This document shows positions 11,801 through 20,986 of a stretch of 64,000 nucleotides of DNA, one piece after another (the first letter of the stretch is position 1; every line of letters begins with the position of its first letter). The position numbers were made by a program, and so were the translations under genes. The DNA is from Anaspis maculata (lineage: Eukaryota > Arthropoda > Insecta > Coleoptera > Scraptiidae). The stretch is taken from the NCBI GenBank assembly GCA_949128115.1, contig OX421965.1, positions 56,042,012 to 56,106,011 on the forward strand. Reading direction: 5' to 3'. The notes beneath the pieces are model-generated. The model was not told where the DNA came from and did no database searches. It saw only the letters and a program-made list of their open reading frames with translations.

Positions 11801-12656
11801 TTATTCCGCCCATGAAAGTTTCCTTGGCGATGTCGGCCAAAACATCCGCTGGATGAGCTGGATAGGCCAGGTGAACCAGCCTCAGGACTTCGGACTCGAA
11901 TTCCTGAAGGCTTTCTCCGCTCTTTTGTGTTCTGGCCTTCAGCTGGGTTTGATGGATCTGCCGCACATGATTGTCCCCATACCGAAGCTCAAGGACCCTC
12001 GTCAGCTTGGCAAAGTCCTTCTGCTCACTTTCAGGAATCGTCTGGAGCAGCTCCAACGCTGGACCTCTGAGAGCCAGGACTAGAGCTGTGGCTCTCTCAT
12101 CGTCGTTCCATCCGTTTGCTTCGGCAGCGGCATCGAACTGCCTCTTATAGGTTGTCCATGGGCTTTTACCATCGAAATTTGGCAGCTTCACACGTTGGAC
12201 ACCCGCTGAACTGACAATCGCAGCACTGGCGGCGGTTTTCTGAACCTGTTGCTCCAGCTTCGTTGTATTGGCCTTCACCGCTTCCACCTCTTTTTCTACC
12301 ATCGCAACCATTTTCTCTTCCAGCTTGTTCACACTGCCGTCGAAATACCGCGTCTGTTCCACAACGGCTAATATTTCTTCCCTTTCCTCCAGGCGTTTCC
12401 TTTCCTGTTCTTCTAGCAGGTTCCTTAATTCCTGTTCTTGCCCTTCTAGAAGATTCTTCAGTTCTGCCTTGTCCTCTAAACGCTCCACGACGCGTTTCTT
12501 TTCCTGTTCTTGTTTACGCTTCCTTTCCTCTTCTTTCTCTTCAAGACGCTTCTTCTCCTGTTCTTCTTGAAGACTTTTCTGCTGCTGCATCATCGCCATG
12601 ATGTTTGCCAAAGCGTCTTCGACTCCTGTCTTCGACATGCTTCTCGTCTCCGGCAT
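8691..12656 (-). CDS. Gypsy-2 gag-protease-RT-RNase H polyprotein
   Basis: A 1,321-codon frame starting at 12656. The N-terminus is a charged Glu/Lys/Arg coiled coil (residues about 20-130). A retrotransposon gag region follows, then a CCHC knuckle (CFGCRKPGHLLRDC, near 11500-11545) and an aspartic protease (FVIDTGATKS, about 11270). Next come a reverse transcriptase with YLDD (about 10020) and an RNase H with the expected acidic residues (LDTDAS near 9580, RREL, RTDHAAL). Gag and pol are fused in one frame. The last about 60 residues are out-of-frame sequence caused by the break near 8890, where the integrase continues in another phase. It copies the element RNA in cytoplasmic virus-like particles. 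Confidence 0.92.
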   Translation of the reverse strand: MPETRSMSKTGVEDALANIMAMMQQQKSLQEEQEKKRLEEKEEERKRKQEQEKKRVVERLEDKAELKNLLEGQEQELRNLLEEQERKRLEEREEILAVVEQTRYFDGSVNKLEEKMVAMVEKEVEAVKANTTKLEQQVQKTAASAAIVSSAGVQRVKLPNFDGKSPWTTYKRQFDAAAEANGWNDDERATALVLALRGPALELLQTIPESEQKDFAKLTRVLELRYGDNHVRQIHQTQLKARTQKSGESLQEFESEVLRLVHLAYPAHPADVLADIAKETFMGGIKDPELRQMVMISNPANISDALIQAIRIEAAKDASRPHRLREVNFDKSGASHTSEKSVKEMFEELKQELLSAMSRNRPQGEPRAGGRPRCFGCRKPGHLLRDCRQRSSSSDRSTPGRRTPSPDRRYQEKLIPASAKGRTLAGSPQCPRSYSVSLLRKSPNSLLLSGKIDEDDCVFVIDTGATKSIVRRGILRQQRIVPLRDGARLTTATGESATLHGEAEVSIRFGRFLLREKFLVADIVDDFILGLDLMDKYGFILDVGQRTLKIGNEELALRTSMEAAEEIRLLSAETVRVAANSEKIVWATLSGQPGGHVAGIAEPDTAASCIMAKTLINMDKTKIPIRVINPNKTNKTIKEGETLGKCEPVEWISRCEDISTKAATPKLLEKKLVEMFSPDWKHLSGKEKELATQFIQEEAAAFAMEGNPTGRTNVIQHRINTENAAPIRQAPRRLPLAKQEEVSKLLKNMLDEGVIEESTSPWSSPVVLVTKKDGSTRFCVDYRKLNDVTKKDSYPLPRIDDTLSTLSGSRWFSTLDLKSGYRQVGLHNDDKEKMAFSAGSGLYQFTVMPFGLCNAPATFERLMECVLRGLTWETCLVYLDDVMVIGRTFEEHLKNLREVIRRLRGAHLKLNPKKCVLFQKQVKFLGHVVSSEGIETDPAKLDAVREWPRPRNQREVRSFLGLCTYYRRFVEKFADIAKPSHKLTEDRAPFLWTKDCENSFKTLKIALCSSPILAYPQLHGQYILDTDASNTGIGAVLSQHQQGQERVVEYYSKVLSKPERNYCVTRRELLAIVKAVDHFHQYLYGRKFLVRTDHAALKWLLQLKNPEGQLARWIEKLQQYDFKVQHRPGRSHGNADALSRRPCNEDCKHCKRVDQQNGNVEVKAIVFDTPRNWTTAELKKEQREDPAIGTLAERKELGQDRPEWAEISGEGPEFKALWAQWNSLRIENGLLKRVWESPDGKKEMVQLVLPKKRVKRGPEGDARWRHWRAPWCEQNVGQGARAVLLGELPERRGNMVSPVRGLCGQQRTKNSQPRGAEDLQC

Positions 12657-12734
12657 TTACCAAATCACGAATGTTCCGAACGTCCTGTAGTCGCAGGCCC
12701 AATTACTCTCAATTATCCCACTTCTGACACCAGA

Positions 12735-13247
12735 TGTTACGATATTTCGCGTACGGGTTCGAATATAATTGAGACGAACTTTTAAAACACACACTGTTTA
12801 TTTCTGCGCACTACTACTACTACAATAAATGCCAACAATTATCGCTTGGAATTATGTCGCAGGTACTTCGCTTGTTATTACTCGCTATCTAATTCATTAC
12901 TGCCGCGAGCTCCCGGCTGACGCCTTATATAAGGCCTCCGAATAATGTTCCCGAAGTTTCTGTCTGCTTCCAGCAAATTCCATGAGGGTCTGGCATATGC
13001 GGTTTCTAGATCATTCCTGAATAATCGCACACGTTACCTGTATGCTTTCCATGTGTTCTGGGATCTGCGCCTCCGCCAAAGTGGACTGATGTGCCTTGAT
13101 CCAACGTTCAAGTCTCCATTGGGTTCACATACAAGAACGCTCTGGAATGCACGAGATTGCTCCAGACTTCTACACTGCGATCTAATGGTGGAAAGATCGA
13201 GAAACATCGAGTGTTTACCTATATGTACAAGATCGCCGCTCGTAACA
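12735..13247 (-). repeat. 5' LTR of Gypsy-2 (minus-strand sense)
   Basis: A 513-bp LTR next to the primer site. It is followed at 13248 by the target duplication CTAT and then by intron sequence of the MADF-BESS gene. Confidence 0.92.
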
Positions 13248-13624
13248 CTATACTTGTACCTCGACTTACAGGTACCTATCCATACCCTCTGTACGGATGT
13301 TTTACTTACCTGAGTACCTCTTTCTGTGAAGTTAGCCGTATCAAAGCCCACAAGATTTCTGGGGATTTCTTGATCTTTTAAGAACAAGAGAAGTTCATAA
13401 TACCACAGGCTCGGCTTATACAGTTCCTCTGTTCCGGCTCCGGACTTTTTTGAGTCGCTTACCTTCTTGAATTCCTTACGGAAAGAACTCCGTAAGGAAT
13501 TTTTCTTTATGACGTCCTGTTTTCCTACGTCCTCGTCTTGTTCCCTAAGTTTTTCGACTAACATTTTGTAGGCCTCCTCCTTCATTGGCTTGTTGCTGGA
13601 TGACCTGGCAGAAAGTCAGAAAGA

Positions 13625-13860
13625 ATCAATTCTTAGTGTGTTCCGGTCTGTGTTGGAGCACGGCGGTCTTATTTGGGAACACGGCCCGCCAGCTGATCAG
13701 AGGAGATAGGCCGGGGTTCTTATTGGATGGTCGGGGGCGCCACAGTATTGTGACCGAATTCCCCCCCAAAAAAAACTCTAGCACCAAGCAATGACTAATA
13801 CAATACTGAAGATGAAGCAATGATTGGATTTCAAATACAAGTTTATTTACAAAATGTAAT
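13625..13860 (-). other. Possible LTR end plus primer-site relic
   Basis: Read on the minus strand, a poly(A) signal (AATAAA, about 13842) is followed by about 90 bases ending in CACAATACTG. Then comes TGGCGCCCCCGACC, which looks like an LTR/primer-binding junction (about 13757-13740). No gag or second LTR was found. The assignment rests only on this layout and is weak. Confidence 0.25.
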
Positions 13861-14105
13861 GAAGATGAACAGGTGCCGGTTGGCTAATTCTACAATAAAG
13901 GAAATAAAAAAGATCGGTATGTCGAATAATATTGTTGAATAATGGCCACAACAAAGTTGATGTTACGTTCGGAAAAGAAGCTCGGCTTCAGCACAAGCCG
14001 GCATTAAAGTGAACGTTATCTGTTCCAAAGCGTAGGTACCTGTCGTCCGGTTTTTAACAATACCAGATAACAATTCAAGTCGAGGTGAATCCAAAACGGT
14101 ACGGT

Positions 14106-14247
14106 AGGTACAGTTGCGGCCTCATAAAAGTTTACACCGATGACAATCGTGTGACCATGCCCATTCAAAATTACGTCAAAACTGAATTAGCATGGCCACT
14201 CGATCGCCGTCGGTGTAAACTTTTATGAGGCCACAACCTTACCTAAG
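14106..14247. repeat. Palindromic MITE, family M2 copy 1
   Basis: AGTTGCGGCCTCATAAAAG on the left is mirrored near 14243. The arms span about 55 bp around a short loop. A second copy lies at 18298-18438. No coding capacity. Confidence 0.85.
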
Positions 14248-14249
14248 TT

Positions 14250-15630
14250 AATAAGCCACCCCAGAGAGTTTTATCAGCATCTTTCTCACACGTTAACAAT
14301 GTTATAAAAACAATAGTAATTTTATACATGAAACCTTGTGAATTTAATTCTGAGATTTTCCCATCGAAATAATGATTACTGATTTTCAAGTCAAACTAGG
14401 ACCTTTCACCCTATAACATCTACGTTAATTTCAAATTCACCAACAACAAGGTACCACGAGACTGTCGGTGGCAAAACTACAGAACTTGTGTACGGATTTC
14501 AAAAGATAAAGAGTGATGTAAATTGAAACAAAGCGCAATACTCTTGCGGAATGGTCGAAAATCGCAATAATTTAATTGCGAGCAGACTGAATTTCAAATC
14601 TTATTTTATTGTCCCCTGAAAACTGTCAATCGATTTTTCTTCTGTCTTTTTCTAGAACGGTACTCGAGTAGTTTTCAGCCAAATATCAACGTCAAAAAAT
14701 TATTATTGTTAACGCATTTTTAATGAAACACAAGTAATAGAGGGAAAATAAAGCAACACAATAGGCGAAATTTCGCCGCTTACTTGACCAAAACGCTGAG
14801 CTGTACAAACGGTGACGGCTTCCTGACGGCCGCGATCGACAATTTGTCGTACGCGGAGACTTCCAGAGTGCGGGCGATGGCTAGACTCGGTGTCGTAGGC
14901 GATGGGGGTCCACGCTAATGCGACAGGATTCGCCGGGCGGTTTGGAAAATCTTGCGCTCAAACCAAGGCGGGCTCCTTGTTGGATCGTTCCCTTCCCAAG
15001 AAAAGAGTCGCTCGGGAAATTCCCTGTTGCGTAAATGCGACGATGTCGATGACAGTGACGTTGACGCCTTGCTGGCAAAATCTCCAGACGCGATGACGTT
15101 TGAAACGGGATGACAAGAAATAGAGATATCGGGAACTTGATCGTAGCAGAAAAACTGAATGGTGGGTAAAAGAAGAAACCTCCAGGTGACAGACGGTTTC
15201 GTTTGATGCGCCAGGTGTGGTTGTACTTCTTTAGACGGCGAAACAATGCCTACTTCGGGTCCAACACCCTAATGATTCAACGTTCGCCAAATAAACCCGC
15301 AGAACATCGGAGGCGACAGCTCCGATGCGAGTTTCTAATTGAAAAGCAAGAAGTGGCCACGTCGCTTCGTTTTATCAGATTCTGCCAACCGGCGTGTTGG
15401 GTTAGTTCTTGTCTATAGACAATTGGAAAAAGGCACGCGGAACTTGTTTGCCGGAACGGCCACCGCAAGACAACGAAATTCCCCAAACTACTAGAAAATA
15501 AACGGCCGGACAGAATTGGACCGGCCCAATCGGTCCAAGTACCAAAAACAAACAGAAGCAGAAAACGACGTAACATGCGTATACTTATTATGTCGTCAAT
15601 GTATCAGGTACTTATTATTACTTGTTTTCC
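14250..15630. other. Unassigned region, CpG-richer centre
   Basis: No recognisable protein domain or repeat structure was found. The stretch 14800-15560 is richer in CG dinucleotides than its surroundings and contains only short frames on both strands that resemble no known family. It could be a promoter/first-exon region for the candidate exon at 15632, but nothing proves this. Confidence 0.3.
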
Positions 15631-15631
15631 A

Positions 15632-15764
15632 GGTGCAGTTTTCATTGTCCATCGATTGGCTGATGGGCAATTAATAAAACAAGAAATCACAAACCTTCCG
15701 AAGCTATCACCACACCATGCACGAGTCACCACACACAACACCGAAATAATTAGATTTTTGTGTG
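15632..15764 (+). other. Candidate coding exon
   Basis: A segment bounded by an acceptor-like TTGTTTTCCAG and a donor-like GTGTG/GTGAGT is open throughout and encodes about 44 residues, including FIVHRLADGQLIKQEI. No family was recognised. It lies upstream of, and in the same direction as, the BESS relic, so it may belong to the same broken gene. Confidence is low because the splice sites are the only support. Confidence 0.3.
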
Positions 15765-15799
15765 GTGAGTAGCTTCAAAATTAAGTACGTGACTACTCT

Positions 15800-16240
15800 T
15801 GTTTTTTCGAATTTTGTTTGTATTTATTCATTTATTGTTCAAAAAGTTACCTCTATTATGAGATGTTTTTTCAAATTTCATTTTTGTTTTGTTTTTCGAA
15901 TTTCATGTTTGTATTTATTTATTGTTCAAGAGGTTACCTCTTTTATGAGAATTTTTTCAAATTTTATTTTTTGTCCAAGTTTTGAGTTTTTTTTTTCAAT
16001 TTCATATTTTCATTTCAAACAAATGAAGTATGTATAATCATAAATTACTGTTGTCACTAATTGTCAAATTTCACCTACTAAGTGCTTGTTCTATTTCATA
16101 AAAGTTATTTTATTTTTTTTTGTCCAAGTGTGACTAATTAGGTTTTTTCAAATTTTATGTTTTTATTTTTAACAAATAAAGTATGTATAATCATATTATT
16201 GTTGTCATTGATTGTCAACTTTTGCCTACTAGGTGCTTGA
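15800..16240. repeat. AT-rich imperfect direct repeats
   Basis: Two roughly 100-base units (15810-15870 and 15885-15955) share the stretches TTATTGTTCAA, GTTACCTCT and TTATGAGA. A second pair (16023-16085 and 16180-16237) shares AAGTATGTATAATCATA and the CCTACTA-GTGCTTG end. These are local duplications in AT-rich DNA, with no gene. Confidence 0.65.
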
Positions 16241-16673
16241 TTCCAGATTTGTTGTGCTACTACGACCACTATCCAGGATCGTCCACGCTCTGAAATATCA
16301 AGTCCAAGTCCACTTCAAGCACTGGCACTCCAGTAATATAGAAGGCCAGTGACAAAAGGGAGAGAGAAATAGATAATGCACACTAGATAATGTTATTACT
16401 TCTGTCGGAAAACGCCTATCTGAAGTTGAAGTTGAAGATAGGCACGACGTTTTTGAATAGTACGGACGTTCGCGGCACATATCAGGACCAACCTTGCATT
16501 TCATTCCGATGCAAAACGCTTTTGCACGTGAGTAGTAGGTACTTACAGGTAATTTTTAAGAAGTGGTGCCCCGATGGGACACGCGACTGGCGTGCTCCCT
16601 ACGGGGTCGAAGGTCCAAAAAATTACCATTTTTGAAATCGTTGCTTTTTTCATACTTTTTTCAATCGGCTATG

Positions 16674-16808
16674 TACCGGGTGTTTATAAACGTTTGTGAT
16701 CGCATCGCCTTTGGAATCCCCTCTCGATCACTACAATTGCGCCTGTTACTACGTTTTTCGGCCTGACCCAAGCCTGCCGCGATCACAGTCTCTTATAAAC
16801 ACCCCGTA
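16674..16808. repeat. MITE M3 nested in P2 left arm
   Basis: CGGGTGTTTATAAACG is mirrored by TTATAAACACCCCG, with inner TTGTGATCGC / GCGATCACAG. It is flanked by TA on both sides. The corresponding place in the right P2 arm (about 18160-18175) lacks it. Confidence 0.82.
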
Positions 16809-18297
16809 TTTTTAAGGCCGAGGAACACAATACAAAAGGTGTCATGCACCAGTGGCGTACCAGACGGCTGTGATAACACACATTTTTCGACACGTTTGGT
16901 ATCATTTCTGACCAAATCGCACATTCTGATTCCAAGAATAAATATGAAATTTTGATAGAGACGTGTTTAAACCGGTTTTATCAAAAGAAACGTGATTTTT
17001 TTACCCTCAAAATGGATGTTTTGTAATTCTACAATTTACCATTGTTCGATGTTATTATAACTATGGTTTTGACTTAGTCAGTAAGTTTGGGCTATTTCAC
17101 GCAGGAATATCATTTGCTGAACTTTTTTCCGGTTTTCACAAAGTCACGGAGTGATTTTGTTTCTTGAGATGTATCGTGTCAAAGCTTGATGTGACGAAAC
17201 GTCCTACTTCACAGGAAAAATTAGGCTAGGGTCAAAATGTTGCTTTGATTTGGTAAATTTCTTCATTTCAAGGCATGAATATGGTTTTCTCTATCAAACA
17301 CAATATAAAAAACTGGAATCGGAGCATTGCGGAATAAATTTCTGAAAAAACGGGAAGTTTCGACCTATGAATTTGCCGTTTTTGAGCTCCATTCCCATTG
17401 TGGTTCAAAACACCGATGACCACAATTTTGACATGGATTGTTCTATTGAACTATTTAACAGATGAATTTCATACACCAGAAGTTTCTATCGATGTTACAA
17501 AGTCACACGGTAGTTTTGTTTCAAAACATGCATCATGTAGAATTTTAATTCCAAGAGCTCGCAATGTCGGAATAAAAACGATGTCATGACTAAAATACGA
17601 CTCCGATTTTAGTTCTTTCTATTTTGTTTGATAGAGAAAACTATTTTCATGCATTGAAATAAAAAAAAGTACTAAATCAACGCTACATTCTGATCCTAGC
17701 CTAATTTTTTCTGTGAAATAGCACGTTTCGTCACATCAAGCTTTGACATGATACATCTCAAGAAGCAAAATCACTCCGTGACTTAGTGAAAACCGGAAAA
17801 AAGTTCAGCAAATATTTTTGTGTCAAATAGTTCAAACTAACTGTCTAAGTCAAAATCATAGTTATAATAACATTGGACAGTGATGGAAGCAGAATTACAG
17901 AACATAAATTTTGAGGGTAAAAAAATCATGTTTCTTCTGATAAAACTGGTTTGAACACGTCTCTATCAAAATGTCATACTTATTTTTGGGATCAGAATGT
18001 GCGATTTGGCCAGAAATGACCAAACATGTCAAAAAAAGTGTGAGTTAATGTTTACCATAAGACTTGTGAGAAATCGCACCTCGATTCCTTCGCAGCCATC
18101 CGGTACGCCACTGGTGCATGACACTCTCTGGAAACTAATTGCATTGTGTTCCTCGACCTTGAAAATATATGGTCCAGCGAAAAAAAGTATGGAAAAAGTA
18201 GCGATTTCAAAAATGGTAATTTTTTGGACCTTCGACCTCTTAGGAAGTACGCCAGTCGCGGGTCCCATCGGGGCACCACTTCTTAAAAATTACCTGT

Positions 18298-18438
18298 AGG
18301 TAAAGTTGCGGCCTCATAAAAGTTTACATCGACGGCGATCGAGAGGCCATGCTAATTCAATTTCGACGTAATTTTGAATGAGCATGGCCACGCGATTGTC
18401 ATCGTTGTAAACTTTTATGAGGCCGCAACTGTACCTAC
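18298..18438. repeat. Palindromic MITE M2 copy 2, nested in P2
   Basis: It has the same arms as 14106-14247 (GTTGCGGCCTCATAAAAG and its inverse). It interrupts the right P2 arm between positions that are adjacent in the left arm (about 16540-16555). Confidence 0.85.
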
Positions 18439-19440
18439 TACTCACGTGCAAAAGCGTTTTGCATCGGGATGAAATGCAAGGCTGGTTCCCCTAACGTCCG
18501 TATACTAGAACGGAATGTCGCTGAGAAGCTGAGATTTTTGTCAAATGATCGACGCATTTATGCAGAAAAGATCATAAAGGACGCAGTTTTCGAGGTAGAA
18601 TTGGGCAATATTTCCAGAAATTCTCATATTCACGTTCTCACGTTTGCGACAGCGACATCTTCCAATTTGACCGCATACATTAGCTTTCGCAGTAGCCTGA
18701 TACAACAGTGGACGACCGTGGCCAAGTGGTCGGACATCGGTCTTCCATGCGGTTCTGCGACATCAGTCAAGCAAGTAGTATTGTTTCTGACAGCTCCGGA
18801 ACTTAAAAGCGCTAAATCGTTCGAAAGCAACCTAAAATCCGTGTCGTTTTGGATATAAAGAAGTGCGAGAAGCCAAGCGAATTGGTGGGAAGAGTTGACG
18901 CTCAAAAAATGGCCGAGGACGGCCTCCCCGAAGCGATAATGATAGTGGATGACAGCAGCGCGTCGAGCATAGCTCCGCAAGAGTTGATTCCCGCTCAAAA
19001 AATCACAAAAGAAAAGATCAGCAGGAGCACTGCTCTGATTCAGAAGAAAAGGAAGACCGTCGACAGAACGCTCAAAGCAAAAATCGAACAGAAACTAAAG
19101 GTACCCCCCTCTGAACTAGCATTTAAAATCATGCAGAGCCCAACACTTTCTCCAGGCGTGGAAGCGTGGAAGCCCGCTGGACTTCCCCTTTCTTATAGGC
19201 CGATCTCGCTGCTGAGTGTCCTTGGCAAGCTCGCGAAGAAGGTGGTATTGGCGGGGCTAATCAAGCCAGAAAAGCGCCTTGGAGTGAGTGCTCATACCCG
19301 AACAGTTAGGCTTTTGGGAAGGACTAAGCACAACACCACAGGTTTGCCGGATCGCAGACCACGTCGTCGGCGGGTTCAACGCTGACAAGGTCACGGTACT
19401 GCTCCTCCTCGATATCGAGAAGGCCTTTGACCGGGTCTGG

Positions 19441-19678
19441 TGTTACGACCCCGTCATGAATAAGATTAGTTTTGCTTACTTAGCACCCTGCTGTTTATAT
19501 ATACGACTTCATGCAGTTAGCAAAGAATACAATTTTCTGTATCATGACCGAGTGCACGTCGCACGCATAAATTGTCGATCCGTTATTACGTTCTAAAACT
19601 TGTACGAATTAAATTATTTCACAGTTTAATAAAGTTAATATTTTTTAAAAAGGCTTTTTCAAAAACAAACACGTAAAA
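19441..19678 (+). repeat. 5' LTR of the errantivirus-like element
   Basis: 238 bp, TGTTACGACC to CACGTAAAA. It has a TATATA motif near 19496 and an AATAAA signal near 19628. I compared it base by base with the other LTR and saw no difference. Confidence 0.93.
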
Positions 19679-19679
19679 A

Positions 19680-19697
19680 TGGCGCAGTCGGTAGGAT
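19680..19697 (+). promoter_or_regulatory. Primer-binding site (serine-tRNA type)
   Basis: TGGCGCAGTCGGTAGGAT lies one base after the 5' LTR. The 17.6/297/TED lineage of insect Gypsy elements uses this type of site for minus-strand priming. Confidence 0.8.
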
Positions 19698-19985
19698 GTT
19701 AGGCCCATTTGGCACAAATAATTTTTGAAAATTTTATACGTAAAAAAGTGTTAAGTGGTGTGCTCCAGCACTTCAGCCTAGCAGCCTACATCTGTAATCA
19801 AACCAAGAAAGCTCCAGCGGAACCTGTCCTGAAGTTCTCCGACGGCAACGATTTCCATCAAGTAGTAAGTCTACTTATTTTTATAATCATCATTGTTTGT
19901 TTCGGGGTATTCCCCTTTCCATTTTATATCCTTTTTATCTTGTTTAGTGTATTGATATTATATTATTTACCTGTGATAATTCGAA

Positions 19986-20951
19986 ATGGCTGAAGGTGAT
20001 AACGTAATTCAACTCTCTTTGAGAGATCTTAAAGATTTAATTCCCTCATTCGATGGCGAACAAGCCTTACTGAATGATTTTATAGAAGCATGTAATTTTG
20101 CAACGGAAAACATCGAAGAAGGACAAGAAAATGTCCTTGTTTTCCTAATTAAATCCAAACTAACTGGAAAAGCTAAAACTTTCATATCCTCGAGGAATCT
20201 AACAACCTGGGAAACAATAAGGCCCCTTTTAATAGGCCACTTTGGCGATTGTAGGGATACCGAAGCTCTCGTCAGAGACCTCACAAATTCTTTCCAAAAA
20301 ACGACTGAAACAGCGCGAAGCTTCGTAACAAAAATAGAAAATTTATTAACAAAATTAAGGTCGAGTGTTCGACTCGACGACGAAATTGACCCATTACATA
20401 AAAACACTTTAATCGAGTCACACGAAAAGATCGGACTGAAAACTTTATTAGCCGGATTAAATGACCCCTTAGGTCAATTAATAAGAGCACAAAAACCATT
20501 ATCCATTAGCGAAGCCGCCCAACTCATACTTGAGGAAGAAAATATTGCATACCTCAGATCAACGCGCAGCAGTCAAAACAATACGAAAACATTTAAAAGC
20601 TTTCCACGGCAGAATTACCATAACCAACATGTTTCACCTCAAGCAGGACCGAGCAATTATGCTCGTAATCCAAATCCACGACCAGACGCGAAATTCTGCA
20701 ATTACTGCAAAAAACCTGGTCATTTAATAGTAAATTGCTTCAGAAGAATAAATAATTCGAATCACAATAATGCAAATCCTCAAAATAGAAATTTTTCAGG
20801 TCAAAGTAATTTTCAAAATCGACCAAACAATAATTTCTCAAACAATCCCGCTCCTCGCGTAAATTATTTAAAAAACGAAGATGCGGAGCTGGATTCCTCG
20901 GACGTCCAGTCTCCTGTAACCCAGACGCACGCGAGCGAGTCCGAAATGTAA
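19986..20951 (+). CDS. Gag of the errantivirus-like element
   Basis: A complete 321-codon frame. Residues about 1-190 form a retrotransposon-gag capsid-like region (LIPSFDGEQALLNDFIEACN start). An Asn/Gln/Arg-rich stretch follows, then one CCHC nucleic-acid-binding knuckle (CNYCKKPGHLIVNC, about residues 238-251) and an Asn-rich tail. Gag forms the particle that packages the element RNA. It appears undamaged. The pol frame begins by a -1 shift near codon 295. Confidence 0.88.
   Translation: MAEGDNVIQLSLRDLKDLIPSFDGEQALLNDFIEACNFATENIEEGQENVLVFLIKSKLTGKAKTFISSRNLTTWETIRPLLIGHFGDCRDTEALVRDLTNSFQKTTETARSFVTKIENLLTKLRSSVRLDDEIDPLHKNTLIESHEKIGLKTLLAGLNDPLGQLIRAQKPLSISEAAQLILEEENIAYLRSTRSSQNNTKTFKSFPRQNYHNQHVSPQAGPSNYARNPNPRPDAKFCNYCKKPGHLIVNCFRRINNSNHNNANPQNRNFSGQSNFQNRPNNNFSNNPAPRVNYLKNEDAELDSSDVQSPVTQTHASESEM
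20867..20876 (+). promoter_or_regulatory. Candidate -1 ribosomal frameshift site
   Basis: In the gag frame the codons read T-TTA-AAA-AAC. This contains the heptamer TTTAAAA (20867-20873) and overlaps AAAAAAC (20870-20876). Both fit the X-XXY-YYZ rule in the correct register. A -1 slip here enters a frame that stays open into the protease at 20987. A downstream RNA structure was not evaluated. Confidence 0.6.
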
Positions 20952-20986
20952 TTTTAAATGCAAAGTCCAATGATAGCCAACACAAA

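Larger units (their letters stand above)
7286..13251 (-). mobile_element. Ty3/Gypsy retrotransposon Gypsy-2
   Basis: LTRs of 510 bp (7290-7799) and 513 bp (12735-13247) start TGTTACGA and end TCGTAACA. The 4-bp duplication CTAT flanks the element (7286-7289, 13248-13251). The element reads on the minus strand. A primer site starting TGGTGTCAGAAGTGGGAT lies just inside the right LTR (about 12731-12714), and a G-rich polypurine tract (7800-7812) precedes the left one. One fused gag-pol frame is present, with a frameshift before the integrase; no env frame is present. The LTRs differ by one substitution and one 3-bp repeat unit, so the insertion is young. Confidence 0.93.
6814..13612 (-). pseudogene. 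MADF-BESS domain gene remnant split by Gypsy
   Basis: On the minus strand the exon 13612-13310 encodes the C-terminal half of a MADF (Myb/SANT-like) domain, with the characteristic SGAGTEELYKPSLWYYELL stretch. It ends at a consensus donor (CAG/GTAAGT at 13310/13309). An acceptor (CTCTTAG at 7208) opens a second exon that runs to 6814. That exon carries a BESS protein-interaction motif (DEFDIIGKNVAEKLRKLPRD, then KLINDCLFEAQFG). The two lie about 140 bp apart once the Gypsy element (7286-13251) is removed, so that element sits in the intron. The first half of the MADF domain was not found. The acidic segment after the acceptor is open in a different frame from the BESS segment, so a frameshift is likely. 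MADF-BESS proteins are DNA-binding regulators and also accompany PIF/Harbinger transposases; either origin is possible. Confidence 0.65.
16458..18507. mobile_element. Foldback element P2
   Basis: About 2.05 kb, built of two arms of roughly 900 bp (16458-17330 and 17600-18507) that mirror each other almost throughout, around a spacer of about 250 bp. Ends are TAGTACGGACGTT and its inverted partner ending TATACTA. GAA is repeated outside both ends (16455-16457, 18508-18510). It carries no transposase. Each arm has received a later MITE (M3 in the left, M2 in the right), and the opposite arm supplies the empty site in each case. The transcript would form a very long double-stranded RNA. Confidence 0.85.
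16243..18620 (+). pseudogene. BESS-domain gene relic split by foldback P2
   Basis: The segment 16243-16457 follows an acceptor-like ATTCCAG. Near its end it encodes VGKRLSEVEVEDRHDVFE. After the P2 element, 18508-18620 continues with RNVAEKLRFL and KIIKDAVFEVELGNIS. Together these match the BESS motif of the minus-strand gene at 6.8 kb (DEFDIIGKNVAEKL... KLINDCLFEAQFG). The 3-bp duplication GAA at both P2 ends shows that P2 landed inside this codon series. Stop codons in the first segment (around 16345-16395) show that the gene was also decaying by point mutation. The MADF half was not found nearby. Confidence 0.6.

Noticed and set aside
14881..15576. Minus-strand frames of 121 and 99 codons in the CpG-richer stretch
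   Set aside because: No recognisable family, no consistent splice sites and antisense overlap; not enough to call a gene.
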